64,000 bases of DNA from Caballeronia sp. TF1N1 (GTDB taxonomy: Bacteria; Pseudomonadota; Gammaproteobacteria; Burkholderiales; Burkholderiaceae), in NCBI RefSeq assembly GCF_022878925.1, contig NZ_CP084626.1, positions 1,860,001-1,924,000 of the forward strand. The letters run 5' to 3'. The notes under the pieces were generated by a model, which did not search any database, was not told where the DNA came from, and worked only from the letters and a program-made list of their open reading frames with translations. Shown piece after piece: positions 28,389-41,773 of this stretch. Position 1 is the stretch's first letter. Each line of letters starts with the position of its first letter. The position numbers and the translations under genes were made by a program.

Positions 28389-29342
28389 GTGAACGACCAG
28401 TTGCAAAAATTCATGTTCAATGCGGCGCCCGTGCGCGGCGAGATCGTCTCGCTGCGCAATACGTGGCAAGAAGTGCTCGCGCGCCGTTCGTATCCGCAAG
28501 CGGTGCGCAATGTGCTCGGCGAGATGATGGCCGCGTGCGCGCTTCTGTCGGCGAACCTCAAGTTCGACGGCACGCTCATCATGCAGATATATGGCGACGG
28601 CCCCGTGAAAATGCTGGTCGTGCAGTGCAATTCGAATCTGTCGCTGCGCGCCACGGCCAAGCTTTCCGATGACGCGAACGAACAGCAGCTCGACGGCGAC
28701 ATGTCGCTTGCCGATTTGCTCAACCGCAATGGCCAGGGGCGCTGCGTCATCACGCTCGACCCGAACGACAAGAGGCCGGGACAGCAGCCGTATCAGGGCA
28801 TCGTGCCGTTGTCGGGCGAGCACGGGCCGCTTACGTCGATGTCGGAAGTGCTCGAACACTACATGCATCACTCCGAGCAGCTGGACACGCGCATCTGGCT
28901 CGCGGCCAACACCGACCGCGCCGTCGGCGTGCTGCTGCAGAAGCTCCCGGGCGATGGCGGGATCGTGCCGCATCCGGGCGAACACGACGCCGATACTTGG
29001 CAGCGCGTGTGTCATCTCGGCAGCACGCTTTCCGCCGAGGAATTGCTGAAGGAAGAACCCGAGACGGTGTTCCGGCGACTTTTCTGGCAAGAGAACGTGC
29101 AGCACTTCGAGCCTGCGCCCGCGCGCTTCCAGTGCAGCTGCTCGCGCGAAAAGGTCGGCGGCATGCTGAAGATGCTCGGCCGCGAAGAGGTGGACAGCGT
29201 CATCAAGGAGCGCGGCAGCGTCGAGGTTCACTGCGAGTTCTGCAATCAACGCTACGAGTTCGACCCGGTGGACGTTGCGCAACTTTTTGTCGCAAAAGAG
29301 CTCTCACAAGGGGTGAGCCCGGCGCCCGGTCAGCGGCACTGA
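28389..29342 (+). CDS. hslO: Redox-regulated chaperone Hsp33
   Basis: Holdase switched on by oxidative stress plus heat. The 317 residues contain the N-terminal folded domain and the C-terminal zinc-binding redox switch: CSC (FQCSCSREKV) and, about 30 residues later, CEFC (VHCEFCNQRY). Oxidation of these four cysteines releases zinc and activates the chaperone. The start is GTG with AAGGAAGAG before it. It probably shares a transcript with the upstream carbonic anhydrase gene. Confidence 0.96.
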   Translation: MNDQLQKFMFNAAPVRGEIVSLRNTWQEVLARRSYPQAVRNVLGEMMAACALLSANLKFDGTLIMQIYGDGPVKMLVVQCNSNLSLRATAKLSDDANEQQLDGDMSLADLLNRNGQGRCVITLDPNDKRPGQQPYQGIVPLSGEHGPLTSMSEVLEHYMHHSEQLDTRIWLAANTDRAVGVLLQKLPGDGGIVPHPGEHDADTWQRVCHLGSTLSAEELLKEEPETVFRRLFWQENVQHFEPAPARFQCSCSREKVGGMLKMLGREEVDSVIKERGSVEVHCEFCNQRYEFDPVDVAQLFVAKELSQGVSPAPGQRH

Positions 29343-29486
29343 GCCTTGCGGCGCCTGGGTTTGCGCGGGATTGGCGAGGGCATCTGCCGATCCGGCGCGG
29401 CTTTTGCATCGGTTGATGCATCAAGCTTGCCGCACGGTATGATTTTCACCCCGCAGAACTCAGTACCGGCCCGCTGGAGGTCGCAA

Positions 29487-29843
29487 ATGAAAACCGCAAC
29501 GCTCAACTGGAAACTTTCGTCGTGCCTCTTGGGCTTGGCGCTCGTCGCTGGCTGCACGATGGACCCGCCCGGCCCTTCGCCAATCTACAGCCGCTTGCCC
29601 AACACGCCGCTGCCCCCGCAAGAGACGCTCACGCCCGAGCAGCAGATGGCGCGCTATAACGCCATCGACAAACAGGCGCTGAACGAATCGCAGAAGGCTG
29701 CGAGCATAGGCAACGACGCCAAGATGATGTCCAATTACTACACGCCCCCCGTCACGGTCTACGGCGGCTATTCCAGCGGCGGCTGGGGTGGCGGTCCTTA
29801 CTGGGGCTCGGGTATAGGCATCGGCACCGGCTATTCCTGGTAA
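29487..29843 (+). CDS. Small lipoprotein with Gly-rich tail
   Basis: Predicted lipoprotein of 118 residues. The signal peptide ends with the lipobox LVAGC (Cys23). After it a Pro-rich segment (MDPPGPSPIYSRLPNTP) and a helix region lead to a Gly/Tyr/Ser/Trp tail (GGYSSGGWGGGPYWG). No family is recognised. GGAGG precedes the ATG. A strong hairpin terminator lies 32 bases downstream and ends the unit. Confidence 0.82.
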   Translation: MKTATLNWKLSSCLLGLALVAGCTMDPPGPSPIYSRLPNTPLPPQETLTPEQQMARYNAIDKQALNESQKAASIGNDAKMMSNYYTPPVTVYGGYSSGGWGGGPYWGSGIGIGTGYSW

Positions 29844-29874
29844 CGGCGAATCCCGCGCAAACCAGGCGCACATG

Positions 29875-29912
29875 AAAAATGGCGCGGTCGAAATATCGAC
29901 TGCGCCATTTTT
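29875..29912. terminator. Bidirectional terminator between the lipoprotein gene and ftsB
   Basis: AAAAATGGCGC pairs with GCGCCATTTTT (11 bp), then a G-U pair and GTCGA/TCGAC with loop AATA. The stem is about 17 bp with T runs on both strands and serves two convergent genes. Confidence 0.92.
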
Positions 29913-29940
29913 TATTTTGCCGAGAAAAACGAAAAGCCGC

Positions 29941-30405
29941 TCAGTTAGCCGCGCCCTGCTTCTTCTTCGCTTCGGCGGCCTTTTCCTTCTGCATTTTCTT
30001 GTCCGCGTCGCGCATTTCCTGCTTCGAGCGCGAAACCGGATTCGGCACCACGCGCAACGGCGCCGCCGAGACTTGCCCGCGCGTCGAACCGTTCATGCCG
30101 GGCACGTTCGCCGAGTTGACAGGCGCGTTGGAGTTCGGCGCGACGAATTGCACGAACACCTCGCTGTCCTTCACCATGCCCATCTCATAGCGCGCGCGCT
30201 CTTCGACAGCCGCGGTGCCGCTTTGCAGATCCTGCACTTCACCCTGAACGCGCTCGTTGCGCAGCTTCAGATTCGTGTTCTTGTCGCTTTGCTGCGCGAG
30301 CTGCTGCTGCAATTCATGCACGCGAAGCCAGCCGCCGTGTCCCCACCACAACGGGTATTGGATCAGCGCCAGTAACAAGACCAGAACGACAGTTACGAGC
30401 CGCAT
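29941..30405 (-). CDS. ftsB: Cell division protein FtsB
   Basis: Small divisome protein that forms the FtsQ-FtsB-FtsL complex at the inner membrane. A short N-terminal membrane helix ([16 protein letters not shown]) is followed by a periplasmic leucine-zipper-like coiled coil ([20 protein letters not shown]) and the [16 protein letters not shown] motif. At 154 residues it is about 50 longer than E. coli FtsB, with a Lys/Glu/Ala-rich tail. It follows eno by 108 bases, the usual eno-ftsB order. Confidence 0.93.
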   Translation of the reverse strand: MRLVTVVLVLLLALIQYPLWWGHGGWLRVHELQQQLAQQSDKNTNLKLRNERVQGEVQDLQSGTAAVEERARYEMGMVKDSEVFVQFVAPNSNAPVNSANVPGMNGSTRGQVSAAPLRVVPNPVSRSKQEMRDADKKMQKEKAAEAKKKQGAAN

Positions 30406-30513
30406 TCGAGTAGCCGAAATAAGCGCCGCCCGGCAACCTCTATTGACGTCGAGGCCGTGGGCGGCGGGCTGAAAATAAGACTAACGTTCTTATCGACTAA
30501 AGCGGCAAAAGCT

Positions 30514-34866
<4,353 letters not shown>

Positions 34867-34929
34867 TCATGCGCCGCACCGCGCGATACGTGCATGCGCG
34901 CGGACGATGTCCGGCGAACGGCGCCTCGT

Positions 34930-37569
34930 TCAGCGATTCATCCAGTAGCGCAAGTGAGTGTGCCGGAAGCGTTCGAGCACGATCTCTTGCCCGAAGTCGA
35001 TCCGCGCCGCGCCGTCTTCATCGCTTCGCGACAGCGCGATCTCGCGCAACTGATAGCGCGCATAAACGGTCGGGTTCGGATGATGAAAACGGTTGAGATA
35101 GCCCATCTGAAATATCGCGGCGAGCGGCTTCACGGAGTCGAGAAACGGTTCGGTCGATGACGTGCGGCTGCCGTGATGCGGCGCGATCAGCACGTCCGCG
35201 TGCAACGCCGCGCGATCTCGCGCGATGAGCGTGCGTTCGTCGCCTGCCTCGATATCGGCGGTGAAAAGCGCGCTGCGGCCTTCCGCGTTCGTCACCTTCA
35301 TCACGCAACCTTGATGATTCGGCTTGCCGGTAAGCGGCCCGGCATCCGGCCAGAGCATGCTGAAGTCCACGCCGTCCCACGTCCAGTGCTGACCTGCCGC
35401 GCAGCGCAGCCTCTCGGCGCCGCGCGCGCGTGCAAGCGACCACAGCAGGTCGCTTGCGGGCAGCGACGCGAGCAGTTGCTCGACCGCGATGCCTTGCAGC
35501 ACTGCGGGCGCGCCGCCTGCGTGGTCCGAATCGGAGTGACTGATGACGAGCGTATCGAGCGAGCGGATGCCCGCCGCGAGCAGATACGGCGCGACGATAC
35601 GTTCGCCCGCGTGCGTCGATTCGGGGCCGGGACCGGCATCGAAAACGAGCGTATGACGACGGGTTTCGACGACGAGCGACGAGCCTTGCCCGATGTCGAG
35701 CGCGGTCACGCGAAACTCGCCATACGGCGTCACGTGATTCGCGGATGCGAGAAGCGGCAGCCACGTGAGCGGCGCGGCAAAGCGCAACGGCCAGCCGCGC
35801 GGCGCGAGCGCCCACGCGACGCCCACGCATGCGGCGGCGAGCGCAAAGGCGCCGGGTTGCGGCAAGTGCCAGAGCGGTGAATTCGTCGTGGCCGCGAGGC
35901 GGGCGAGCGCATCGATCATGATGCTCAACGATGCGTGCGCGAAATGGAGCGCGGGGGCGTCCAACGGCGCGGGAAGGATCAGTCCCGCGAGCGTCGCGGG
36001 CGTCACGAGCACGCTGACCCAGGGAATCGCGAACAAGTTGGCCAACGGGCCGATGAGCGGTATCTGCGAGAACCAGTAGATGGTCAGAGGCGCGAGCGCG
36101 AGTGTCACGGCGTATTGCACGCGCAGGCTCGACAAGGCGTGACGACGTCCATTCGATGCGGCACGGCGGCAAGTTCCGGTGAGCTTTTGGAAAGCACCGG
36201 GGCTTGGGTTGATCACGCGTCGCGCCTGTTCGAGCGGCGTGGTATGTGCCGGGGACGCGATCGGCACGCGAGCGCTGTCGTTACTCTCGTCACGCACGAG
36301 CGCGGCGGGCTGGCCGCGCGCCGCTTTCGAGCTCGTCCTTAAATTCGCTTGCTGCCGGCCAGCGTCGGGATCCGGCGGCTCCCGCGCCTCCATCTCCCGC
36401 GCGATCGTCTCTGCATCTTCCACCACCCTCACCGCTTGCCGCCCCACCGACGCGATGCCATGCAGAATCGCCGCGACCGCGCCGAACGAAAGCCAAAATC
36501 CGGGTGACGTCACGGCCCACGGATCGGCAAGCAGCACGAACGCGAGCGCCCAGCAGAACACCAGCGAAGAAGCCGGCCTTCGTCCGCCGATAAATCCGAT
36601 GCCGAACACGACCAGCATCCACAGCACGCGTTGCGCGGGCACGTTGAAACCGGCGAGCGCCGCATAGCAGGACGCGAAGATTGCCGCGCCCAAGGCCGCG
36701 ATTTTCGGCGCGGATACCCACAGCGGCGCCGCCATGCCACGCAGCCGCATGCGCTTCCATGCGACGCCGCACAACAACGCCGCGAGCCCCGCCACGAAGC
36801 CGATATGCAGCCCCGAAATCGCAACGAGATGGCTCGTGCCGGTCGCGCGCATGATGGCCCAGTCGCTATCGCTTACCGATGACTGCGCGCCCACCGCCAA
36901 CGCCACGATGATCCCCCGATGGGGCGCATCCGCGAGCACGGTCTCGATGCGTCCGCGCAAACGCGCACGCATGCGCTCTATCGCGAGCAGCGGCCCGCGC
37001 GCATCGACACGCAAACGCCGTGGCGCCCGCACGTTCGACACCGCGCCCGTTGCGCGAATATTGCGTTCGAGCAAAGCGACTTCGCTGTCGCGCAGCCCGA
37101 AGTTCGCGTTGCCGTGCGCACGCTTCAAACGCGCGTAAAGCGTCCAGCGCTGACCCGGCACGAGCGTCGGCGGCGCGTTGGCGTGGCCTCGCTCGGCGGG
37201 CATCCACAGCAATCTGACGATGCGCGGAAAGTCTCGCAACCCCGCGCCATTCGATTCGACTTCGAACAGAAACCGCACGCCGTCCGTCTGAGCCTCGGGC
37301 AGACCGCGCACGAAGCCGGTCAACGCGATATCGCGTTGTTCGTAAGCAACCGGCAGATGCGCCTTCAGTCGCACGTCGGCGCGCAACGCGGCATAGGCGA
37401 AACCGAATGCGAACGCGGCCAGGACGAATGCCACACGCCGGCGGGCCCCACTCGCACCGATGCCGCAAAGGCACAGCGAAGCGCAGAACCACGCCAACCA
37501 CGACGGCAATTGCGCCTGCTGTTGTAACCACCAGACGCCCGCCGCGAAACCGAGCAATATCGCGCGCAC
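34930..37569 (-). CDS. comEC: DNA uptake channel protein ComEC/Rec2
   Basis: Inner-membrane protein that carries single-stranded DNA into the cytoplasm during transformation. 879 residues with three parts: N-terminal ComEC domain with an OB-like region, a central multi-helix Competence domain (about 220-600), and a C-terminal metallo-beta-lactamase domain (DIGQGSSLVVETRRHTLVFD, SHSDSDHAGG, APHHGSRTSS). A hydrophilic insert of roughly 100 residues (about 36125-36460) splits two membrane helices and is unusual. The start is GTG. It follows tatD by 86 bases on the same strand. Confidence 0.93.
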   Translation of the reverse strand: MRAILLGFAAGVWWLQQQAQLPSWLAWFCASLCLCGIGASGARRRVAFVLAAFAFGFAYAALRADVRLKAHLPVAYEQRDIALTGFVRGLPEAQTDGVRFLFEVESNGAGLRDFPRIVRLLWMPAERGHANAPPTLVPGQRWTLYARLKRAHGNANFGLRDSEVALLERNIRATGAVSNVRAPRRLRVDARGPLLAIERMRARLRGRIETVLADAPHRGIIVALAVGAQSSVSDSDWAIMRATGTSHLVAISGLHIGFVAGLAALLCGVAWKRMRLRGMAAPLWVSAPKIAALGAAIFASCYAALAGFNVPAQRVLWMLVVFGIGFIGGRRPASSLVFCWALAFVLLADPWAVTSPGFWLSFGAVAAILHGIASVGRQAVRVVEDAETIAREMEAREPPDPDAGRQQANLRTSSKAARGQPAALVRDESNDSARVPIASPAHTTPLEQARRVINPSPGAFQKLTGTCRRAASNGRRHALSSLRVQYAVTLALAPLTIYWFSQIPLIGPLANLFAIPWVSVLVTPATLAGLILPAPLDAPALHFAHASLSIMIDALARLAATTNSPLWHLPQPGAFALAAACVGVAWALAPRGWPLRFAAPLTWLPLLASANHVTPYGEFRVTALDIGQGSSLVVETRRHTLVFDAGPGPESTHAGERIVAPYLLAAGIRSLDTLVISHSDSDHAGGAPAVLQGIAVEQLLASLPASDLLWSLARARGAERLRCAAGQHWTWDGVDFSMLWPDAGPLTGKPNHQGCVMKVTNAEGRSALFTADIEAGDERTLIARDRAALHADVLIAPHHGSRTSSTEPFLDSVKPLAAIFQMGYLNRFHHPNPTVYARYQLREIALSRSDEDGAARIDFGQEIVLERFRHTHLRYWMNR

Positions 37570-37655
37570 CTATCCTCACCCACACGTTCGATCAAAGCGA
37601 ACGCATCCGCATCGGAAAACCGAGTCATCCGAAGCAATGCGAAACCTGCGAACGA

Positions 37656-38444
37656 TTATGCAGAGGCAAGCGCGAGCCGGGGCAATGCGCGATGCGCGTT
37701 AGCCGTTGTGCCGATGGCAAGCGCGTTTTCATCGATGCCGCGCAACTCGGCCAGCACCTTCGCGATACCCGGAACCTGGTCCGGCGAATTGCGCCCCTTG
37801 TAGCGCCAGGAAGGCGCGATATCGGGCGAATCGGTTTCGAGAACGATGGCTTCGAGCGGCAAGTCGCTGGCCAGACGGCGGATCTGTCGCGCGCGCTCGA
37901 ACGTCAGATTGCCGCCGAAACCGAGATGCATGCCTTGCGCGATGAACGCCTCGGCCTGCTGAAAACTGCCGTTGAACGCATGCGCGATTCCGCATCGGAC
38001 GGCATGCACGCGCAAGCCCTTCAGCACCTTGTCCTGCGACTTGCGTACATGGCAGATCACCGCGAGATCGAACTCGCGCGCGAGCTTGAGTTGCTCGTTG
38101 TAGAAGAACTGCTGGCGCGCGTCGTCGAGCGTGGGCACGAAGTAATCCAGCCCGATTTCGCCGATGCCGACGAACAACGGATCGTCGAGACTCGCCTCGA
38201 TCTTCTTGCGCAGAACGCGCAGATCGTCCTCCCGCGCGCCCGGCGTGAAAAGCGGATGGATGCCGAGCGCGTACGCCCCGCCCGCGATGCCATGCGCCAG
38301 ATCGCGCACGGTGTCGAAGTTGCCGCGATCCACACCCGGAATCACGATGCGCGACACGCCCGCGCCGAGCGCGGCATCCGCGACGGCGGCGCGGTCCGCG
38401 TCGAACTCCGAGGCATCGAGATGGCAGTGCGTATCGATCCACAT
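37656..38444 (-). CDS. tatD: TatD family metal-dependent hydrolase
   Basis: TIM-barrel deoxyribonuclease/amidohydrolase relative, 262 residues. Metal motifs: WIDTHCHLDASEF, GIGEIGLDYF, VICHVRKSQ and LETDSPDIAP. TatD proteins act on DNA in repair or cell-death processes; the exact substrate of this copy is unknown. The start was set at MWIDTHCHLD. It lies 23 bases after lolD and upstream of comEC, all on one strand, so it may be cotranscribed with both. Confidence 0.9.
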   Translation of the reverse strand: MWIDTHCHLDASEFDADRAAVADAALGAGVSRIVIPGVDRGNFDTVRDLAHGIAGGAYALGIHPLFTPGAREDDLRVLRKKIEASLDDPLFVGIGEIGLDYFVPTLDDARQQFFYNEQLKLAREFDLAVICHVRKSQDKVLKGLRVHAVRCGIAHAFNGSFQQAEAFIAQGMHLGFGGNLTFERARQIRRLASDLPLEAIVLETDSPDIAPSWRYKGRNSPDQVPGIAKVLAELRGIDENALAIGTTANAHRALPRLALASA

Positions 38445-38467
38445 GGCGTCCTCCGCGGCGCGCGTGA

Positions 38468-39178
38468 TTACACCGGCACGGACGGCTCTTCGTGCAGCAC
38501 GCCGTCGCGCAGGCGCATGATGCGGTCGCATCGCGCGGCCAGATCGGGGTCGTGCGTGACGATCACGAAGCTCGTCGAAAGCGTCTGCGACAGTTCCAGC
38601 ATCAGATTGAAGACCGTGTCGGCGGTGCCGCCGTCGAGATTGCCGGTCGGTTCATCGGCGAGCACGCACGCCGGATGCGTGACGAGCGCCCGCGCAATGG
38701 CCACGCGCTGGCGCTCGCCGCCCGACAGTTCGCCCGGCCGATGCTTCGCGCGATGCCCGATGCCCACGCGCTCCAGCATAACCATCGCTTCGCGGCGCGC
38801 CTCGTCTTCCGGCATGCGGCGAATGCGCAGCGGCATCGCCACGTTATCGAGCGCGGTGAATTCCGGCAGCAGATGATGGAACTGATACACGAAGCCAAGC
38901 GCGCGATTGCGCAACTCGTTGCGCTCCTTTTCCTTCAACTGCGTGAACGGCTTGCCGAGCAGCGAAACCTTGCCCGCGCTCGGTTCGTCGAGGCCGCCGA
39001 GCACATGCAGCAAGGTGCTCTTGCCCGATCCCGACGCGCCCACGATGGCGAGCTTCTCGCCGCGCCGCACTTCCAGTTGCGCGTTGTCGAGCACCTGCAC
39101 GTTGAAGCCGCCCTGCACGAAAGTCTTCGAGATGGAAGACGCGTGCAACACGATATCGTTCTGGTTCAAGTCACTCAT
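38468..39178 (-). CDS. lolD: Lipoprotein-releasing ABC transporter ATPase LolD
   Basis: ATPase of the complex that pulls outer membrane lipoproteins from the inner membrane for handover to LolA. 236 residues with Walker A ([13 protein letters not shown]), ABC signature [15 protein letters not shown] and Walker [15 protein letters not shown]; the MacB/LolD-type organisation is clear. It overlaps the end of the permease gene by 8 bases. Confidence 0.95.
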   Translation of the reverse strand: MSDLNQNDIVLHASSISKTFVQGGFNVQVLDNAQLEVRRGEKLAIVGASGSGKSTLLHVLGGLDEPSAGKVSLLGKPFTQLKEKERNELRNRALGFVYQFHHLLPEFTALDNVAMPLRIRRMPEDEARREAMVMLERVGIGHRAKHRPGELSGGERQRVAIARALVTHPACVLADEPTGNLDGGTADTVFNLMLELSQTLSTSFVIVTHDPDLAARCDRIMRLRDGVLHEEPSVPV

Positions 39179-40424
39179 AGCGCAGCGCCTCCGCCGGACG
39201 AACCTTGGAACCGCGCCAGCTCGGATACAGCGTAGCCAGCGACGACAACAGGAACGCGATGACGCCGATCTTCATGACATCGCCCGGGACGAGTTCGGAC
39301 GGCAGTTCGCTGATGAAATAAACCGAAGGCGGCAGAAACTGCACGTTGAAGAGATGCTCGATCATCGGCACGAGCCACGGAATGCTCCATGCGACGAGAC
39401 AGCCGAACGTCACGCCGAGCGCCGTACCGATGAAGCCGATCGTCACGCCCTGCACCACGAAGATCTTCATGATCGATCCTGGCTGCGCGCCGAGCGTGCG
39501 CAGGATGGCGATATCGGCTTGCTTGTCGGTGACGGTCATCACGAGCGACGAGACAAGATTGAACGCCGCCACCGCGATGATCAGCGTGAGGATGATGAAC
39601 ATCATCCGCTTTTCGATCTGCACGGCGGAGAACCACGTCTTGTTCTGCTGCGTCCAGTCGCGAATATACAAGTCGCCCGAGAGCGTGTGCGCGAGTTGCC
39701 GCGCGACTTCGGGCGCGCGCTGCATGTCCTTCAGCCGCAGCCGCACGCCGGTTGGCGCAGGCAGGCGGAATAGCGCCTCGGCATCGCGAATGGAGATGAG
39801 CGCGAGCGTCGAATCGTATTCGTAGTGGCCCGACTCGAAGATGCCGACCACCGTGAATTGCTTGAGTCGAGGCATCATGCCGGCCGGCGTGATCGTGCCT
39901 TCGGGCGCGACGAGCGTGATCTTGTCGCCGGTCATCACGCCGAGATTGGTCGCGAGATCGCGTCCGAGCACGATGCCGAATTCGCCCGGCCTCAAGTCCG
40001 CGAGCGCGCCCGAGCGCATTTCCTTGCCGATGTCCGACACTTCCGGTTCCAGCGATGGCTCCACGCCACGCAGCGCCACGCCGCTCACCGCGCCTTGACG
40101 CGTAAGCAGCGCCTGGGCTTCGACATAGGGCGCCGCGCCAAGCACTTCCGGATTGCGGCGCGCTTCCTGCGCGGTCACTTGCCAGTTGGGCATGGAACCG
40201 GTCGGCGAGAAGATCTCCACGTGCGCGAGCACGGAGAGCATGCGGTCGCGCACCTCTTTCTGGAAGCCGTTCATGACCGAGAGCACGACGATCAGCGCGG
40301 CGACACCGAGCGCGATGCCCGCCATCGACACGAGCGCGATGAAGGAGATGAAGCCGTTGCCTGTGGTGCGTTTGCTGGCGCGCGTGTAGCGCCAGCCTAT
40401 CTGCCATTCATACGGGAGTTTCAA
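39171..40424 (-). CDS. lolC: Lipoprotein-releasing ABC transporter permease (LolC/LolE family)
   Basis: Membrane component of the Lol export machine. 417 residues with four membrane helices: one at the N-terminus ([26 protein letters not shown]) and three near the end, separated by a large periplasmic domain. The C-terminal [15 protein letters not shown] is the FtsX/MacB family end. Only one permease gene is seen next to lolD, so either it works as a homodimer or a second copy lies elsewhere. It starts the lolC-lolD-tatD-comEC run and is divergent from the RpfE-type gene. Confidence 0.93.
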   Translation of the reverse strand: MKLPYEWQIGWRYTRASKRTTGNGFISFIALVSMAGIALGVAALIVVLSVMNGFQKEVRDRMLSVLAHVEIFSPTGSMPNWQVTAQEARRNPEVLGAAPYVEAQALLTRQGAVSGVALRGVEPSLEPEVSDIGKEMRSGALADLRPGEFGIVLGRDLATNLGVMTGDKITLVAPEGTITPAGMMPRLKQFTVVGIFESGHYEYDSTLALISIRDAEALFRLPAPTGVRLRLKDMQRAPEVARQLAHTLSGDLYIRDWTQQNKTWFSAVQIEKRMMFIILTLIIAVAAFNLVSSLVMTVTDKQADIAILRTLGAQPGSIMKIFVVQGVTIGFIGTALGVTFGCLVAWSIPWLVPMIEHLFNVQFLPPSVYFISELPSELVPGDVMKIGVIAFLLSSLATLYPSWRGSKVRPAEALRYE

Positions 40425-40672
40425 GCGAATCCTTTCTTCTACGGTTGCTGCATTGCCGTCGTTGCTTGCGGCTTCGGTTTTGCGCTTCTCTCTTGATTAC
40501 GCACATGCGCGACTAGCGGATGCAGCGCGACGCGAGCGCGAAATTGGCGAAAGTTTGCCATATTAGGACAATTCAAAGGCGCGGCGCAGGTCCGATCGAT
40601 GTCCGGCGACGAAGAAATCGCTTCTTCCAGCGCGATGGCGAGCACCGATGCCGCGTGCGCCTTTGCCCTACA

Positions 40673-41761
40673 ATGCCGACCATCATGCCCGTTTCCGACC
40701 TCCATCTTCTGCTCCCCTTCGCGCTGCCTGCCGCAGCAGACGCCGCCACCGCGCTACACGGGCTGCAAAGCGCGGCGCTCGACAAACTCCTCGCGCGCGC
40801 GACGCTGGAAGAACGGGTGATCGGCGAAGACTTTCAGCGCACGCTGCCGCACGAGCGCTGGATTGCGCAACGTTTCGATGCCGCCGCGCCAAACTCCGAC
40901 GAAGCGCCGCTCGCACCCTACATGCTCCTCGCCGATGGCGGCACGCCCGGCGATGCGCTCTGGGCGTGTATCGAGCCGGTTCATGTGCGTATCGCGCACG
41001 ACCATCTCGTGCTCATCGATCCGGCCACGCTCGGCGTGCGCACGGAAGAAGCCCGCACGCTCTTCGATACGGCGCGGCCCGTGATCGAAGACCTCGGCAT
41101 CACGCTGCAAGCGCCCACGCCGTTGCGCTGGTATGTGTCGGGCGGCGCGCTGGGCGCGCTCGCGGGCGCGTCGCCGTTGCGCGCGACGGGACGCAACATC
41201 GAAATCTGGTTGCCGCACGAAGCCCGCACGGGCGAACGTTCGCGCGCTTGGATGAAGTTGCAGAACGAAATCCAGATGGCGTGGTTCGAACATCCGGTCA
41301 ACGAAGAACGCGAGTCGCGCGGCCTGCCTGCGATCAACTCCATCTGGCTGCACGGACAAGGCACGCTGCGTCCGGTCAAGAGCCCGTTCGCCCGCATCAT
41401 GTCCGACGCCGCCGCCACGCGCGGTCTCGCGCTCGCCTCGAACATCGCGCCCGAAGCGCCAGCCGACTCTTTCGCCGCGCTCGCCAACGGGCGAGAAGCG
41501 CAAGAAGGCACGACGCTCGTCGAACTCGATCCGTTCTCGGCGCCGTTCATCGAACAGGACTGGGCGCGCTGGAACGACTCGTTGCAGGCGCTCGAAACCG
41601 CGTGGTTCGCGCCCGCGCTCGACGCGCTCGCGAACGGCACGCTCAAGAAACTCGGTATCACGCTCTGCGGCGATACAGGCTCGGTGACGCTCGGCGTCAC
41701 GCGCTCGGACTTGCGCAAGTTCTGGCGACGCCGGCCGATCGCAGCGCTTTTCATCGAATAG
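40673..41761 (+). CDS. RpfE-type conserved protein next to recJ
   Basis: Uncharacterised protein of 362 residues, sometimes annotated as a phosphoglycerate-mutase-like or RpfE-type regulatory protein. The motif INSIWLHGQGTL, repeated Arg/Ala-rich helices and the tail TRSDLRKFWRRRPIAALF are conserved in the group, as I recall it. In Xanthomonas an rpfE gene lies next to recJ, the same pairing as here, which supports the assignment. The activity is unknown. The start is ATG 40673, with ATG 40685 as alternative; neither has a clear Shine-Dalgarno. recJ starts 13 bases after it ends. Confidence 0.8.
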   Translation: MPTIMPVSDLHLLLPFALPAAADAATALHGLQSAALDKLLARATLEERVIGEDFQRTLPHERWIAQRFDAAAPNSDEAPLAPYMLLADGGTPGDALWACIEPVHVRIAHDHLVLIDPATLGVRTEEARTLFDTARPVIEDLGITLQAPTPLRWYVSGGALGALAGASPLRATGRNIEIWLPHEARTGERSRAWMKLQNEIQMAWFEHPVNEERESRGLPAINSIWLHGQGTLRPVKSPFARIMSDAAATRGLALASNIAPEAPADSFAALANGREAQEGTTLVELDPFSAPFIEQDWARWNDSLQALETAWFAPALDALANGTLKKLGITLCGDTGSVTLGVTRSDLRKFWRRRPIAALFIE

Positions 41762-41773
41762 GTCACTGACAGC

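Noticed and set aside
27633..29282. Minus-strand open frame of about 549 codons opposite the carbonic anhydrase gene and hslO
   Set aside because: Both forward genes have clear motifs; the reverse frame has only Arg/Ala/His-rich sequence.
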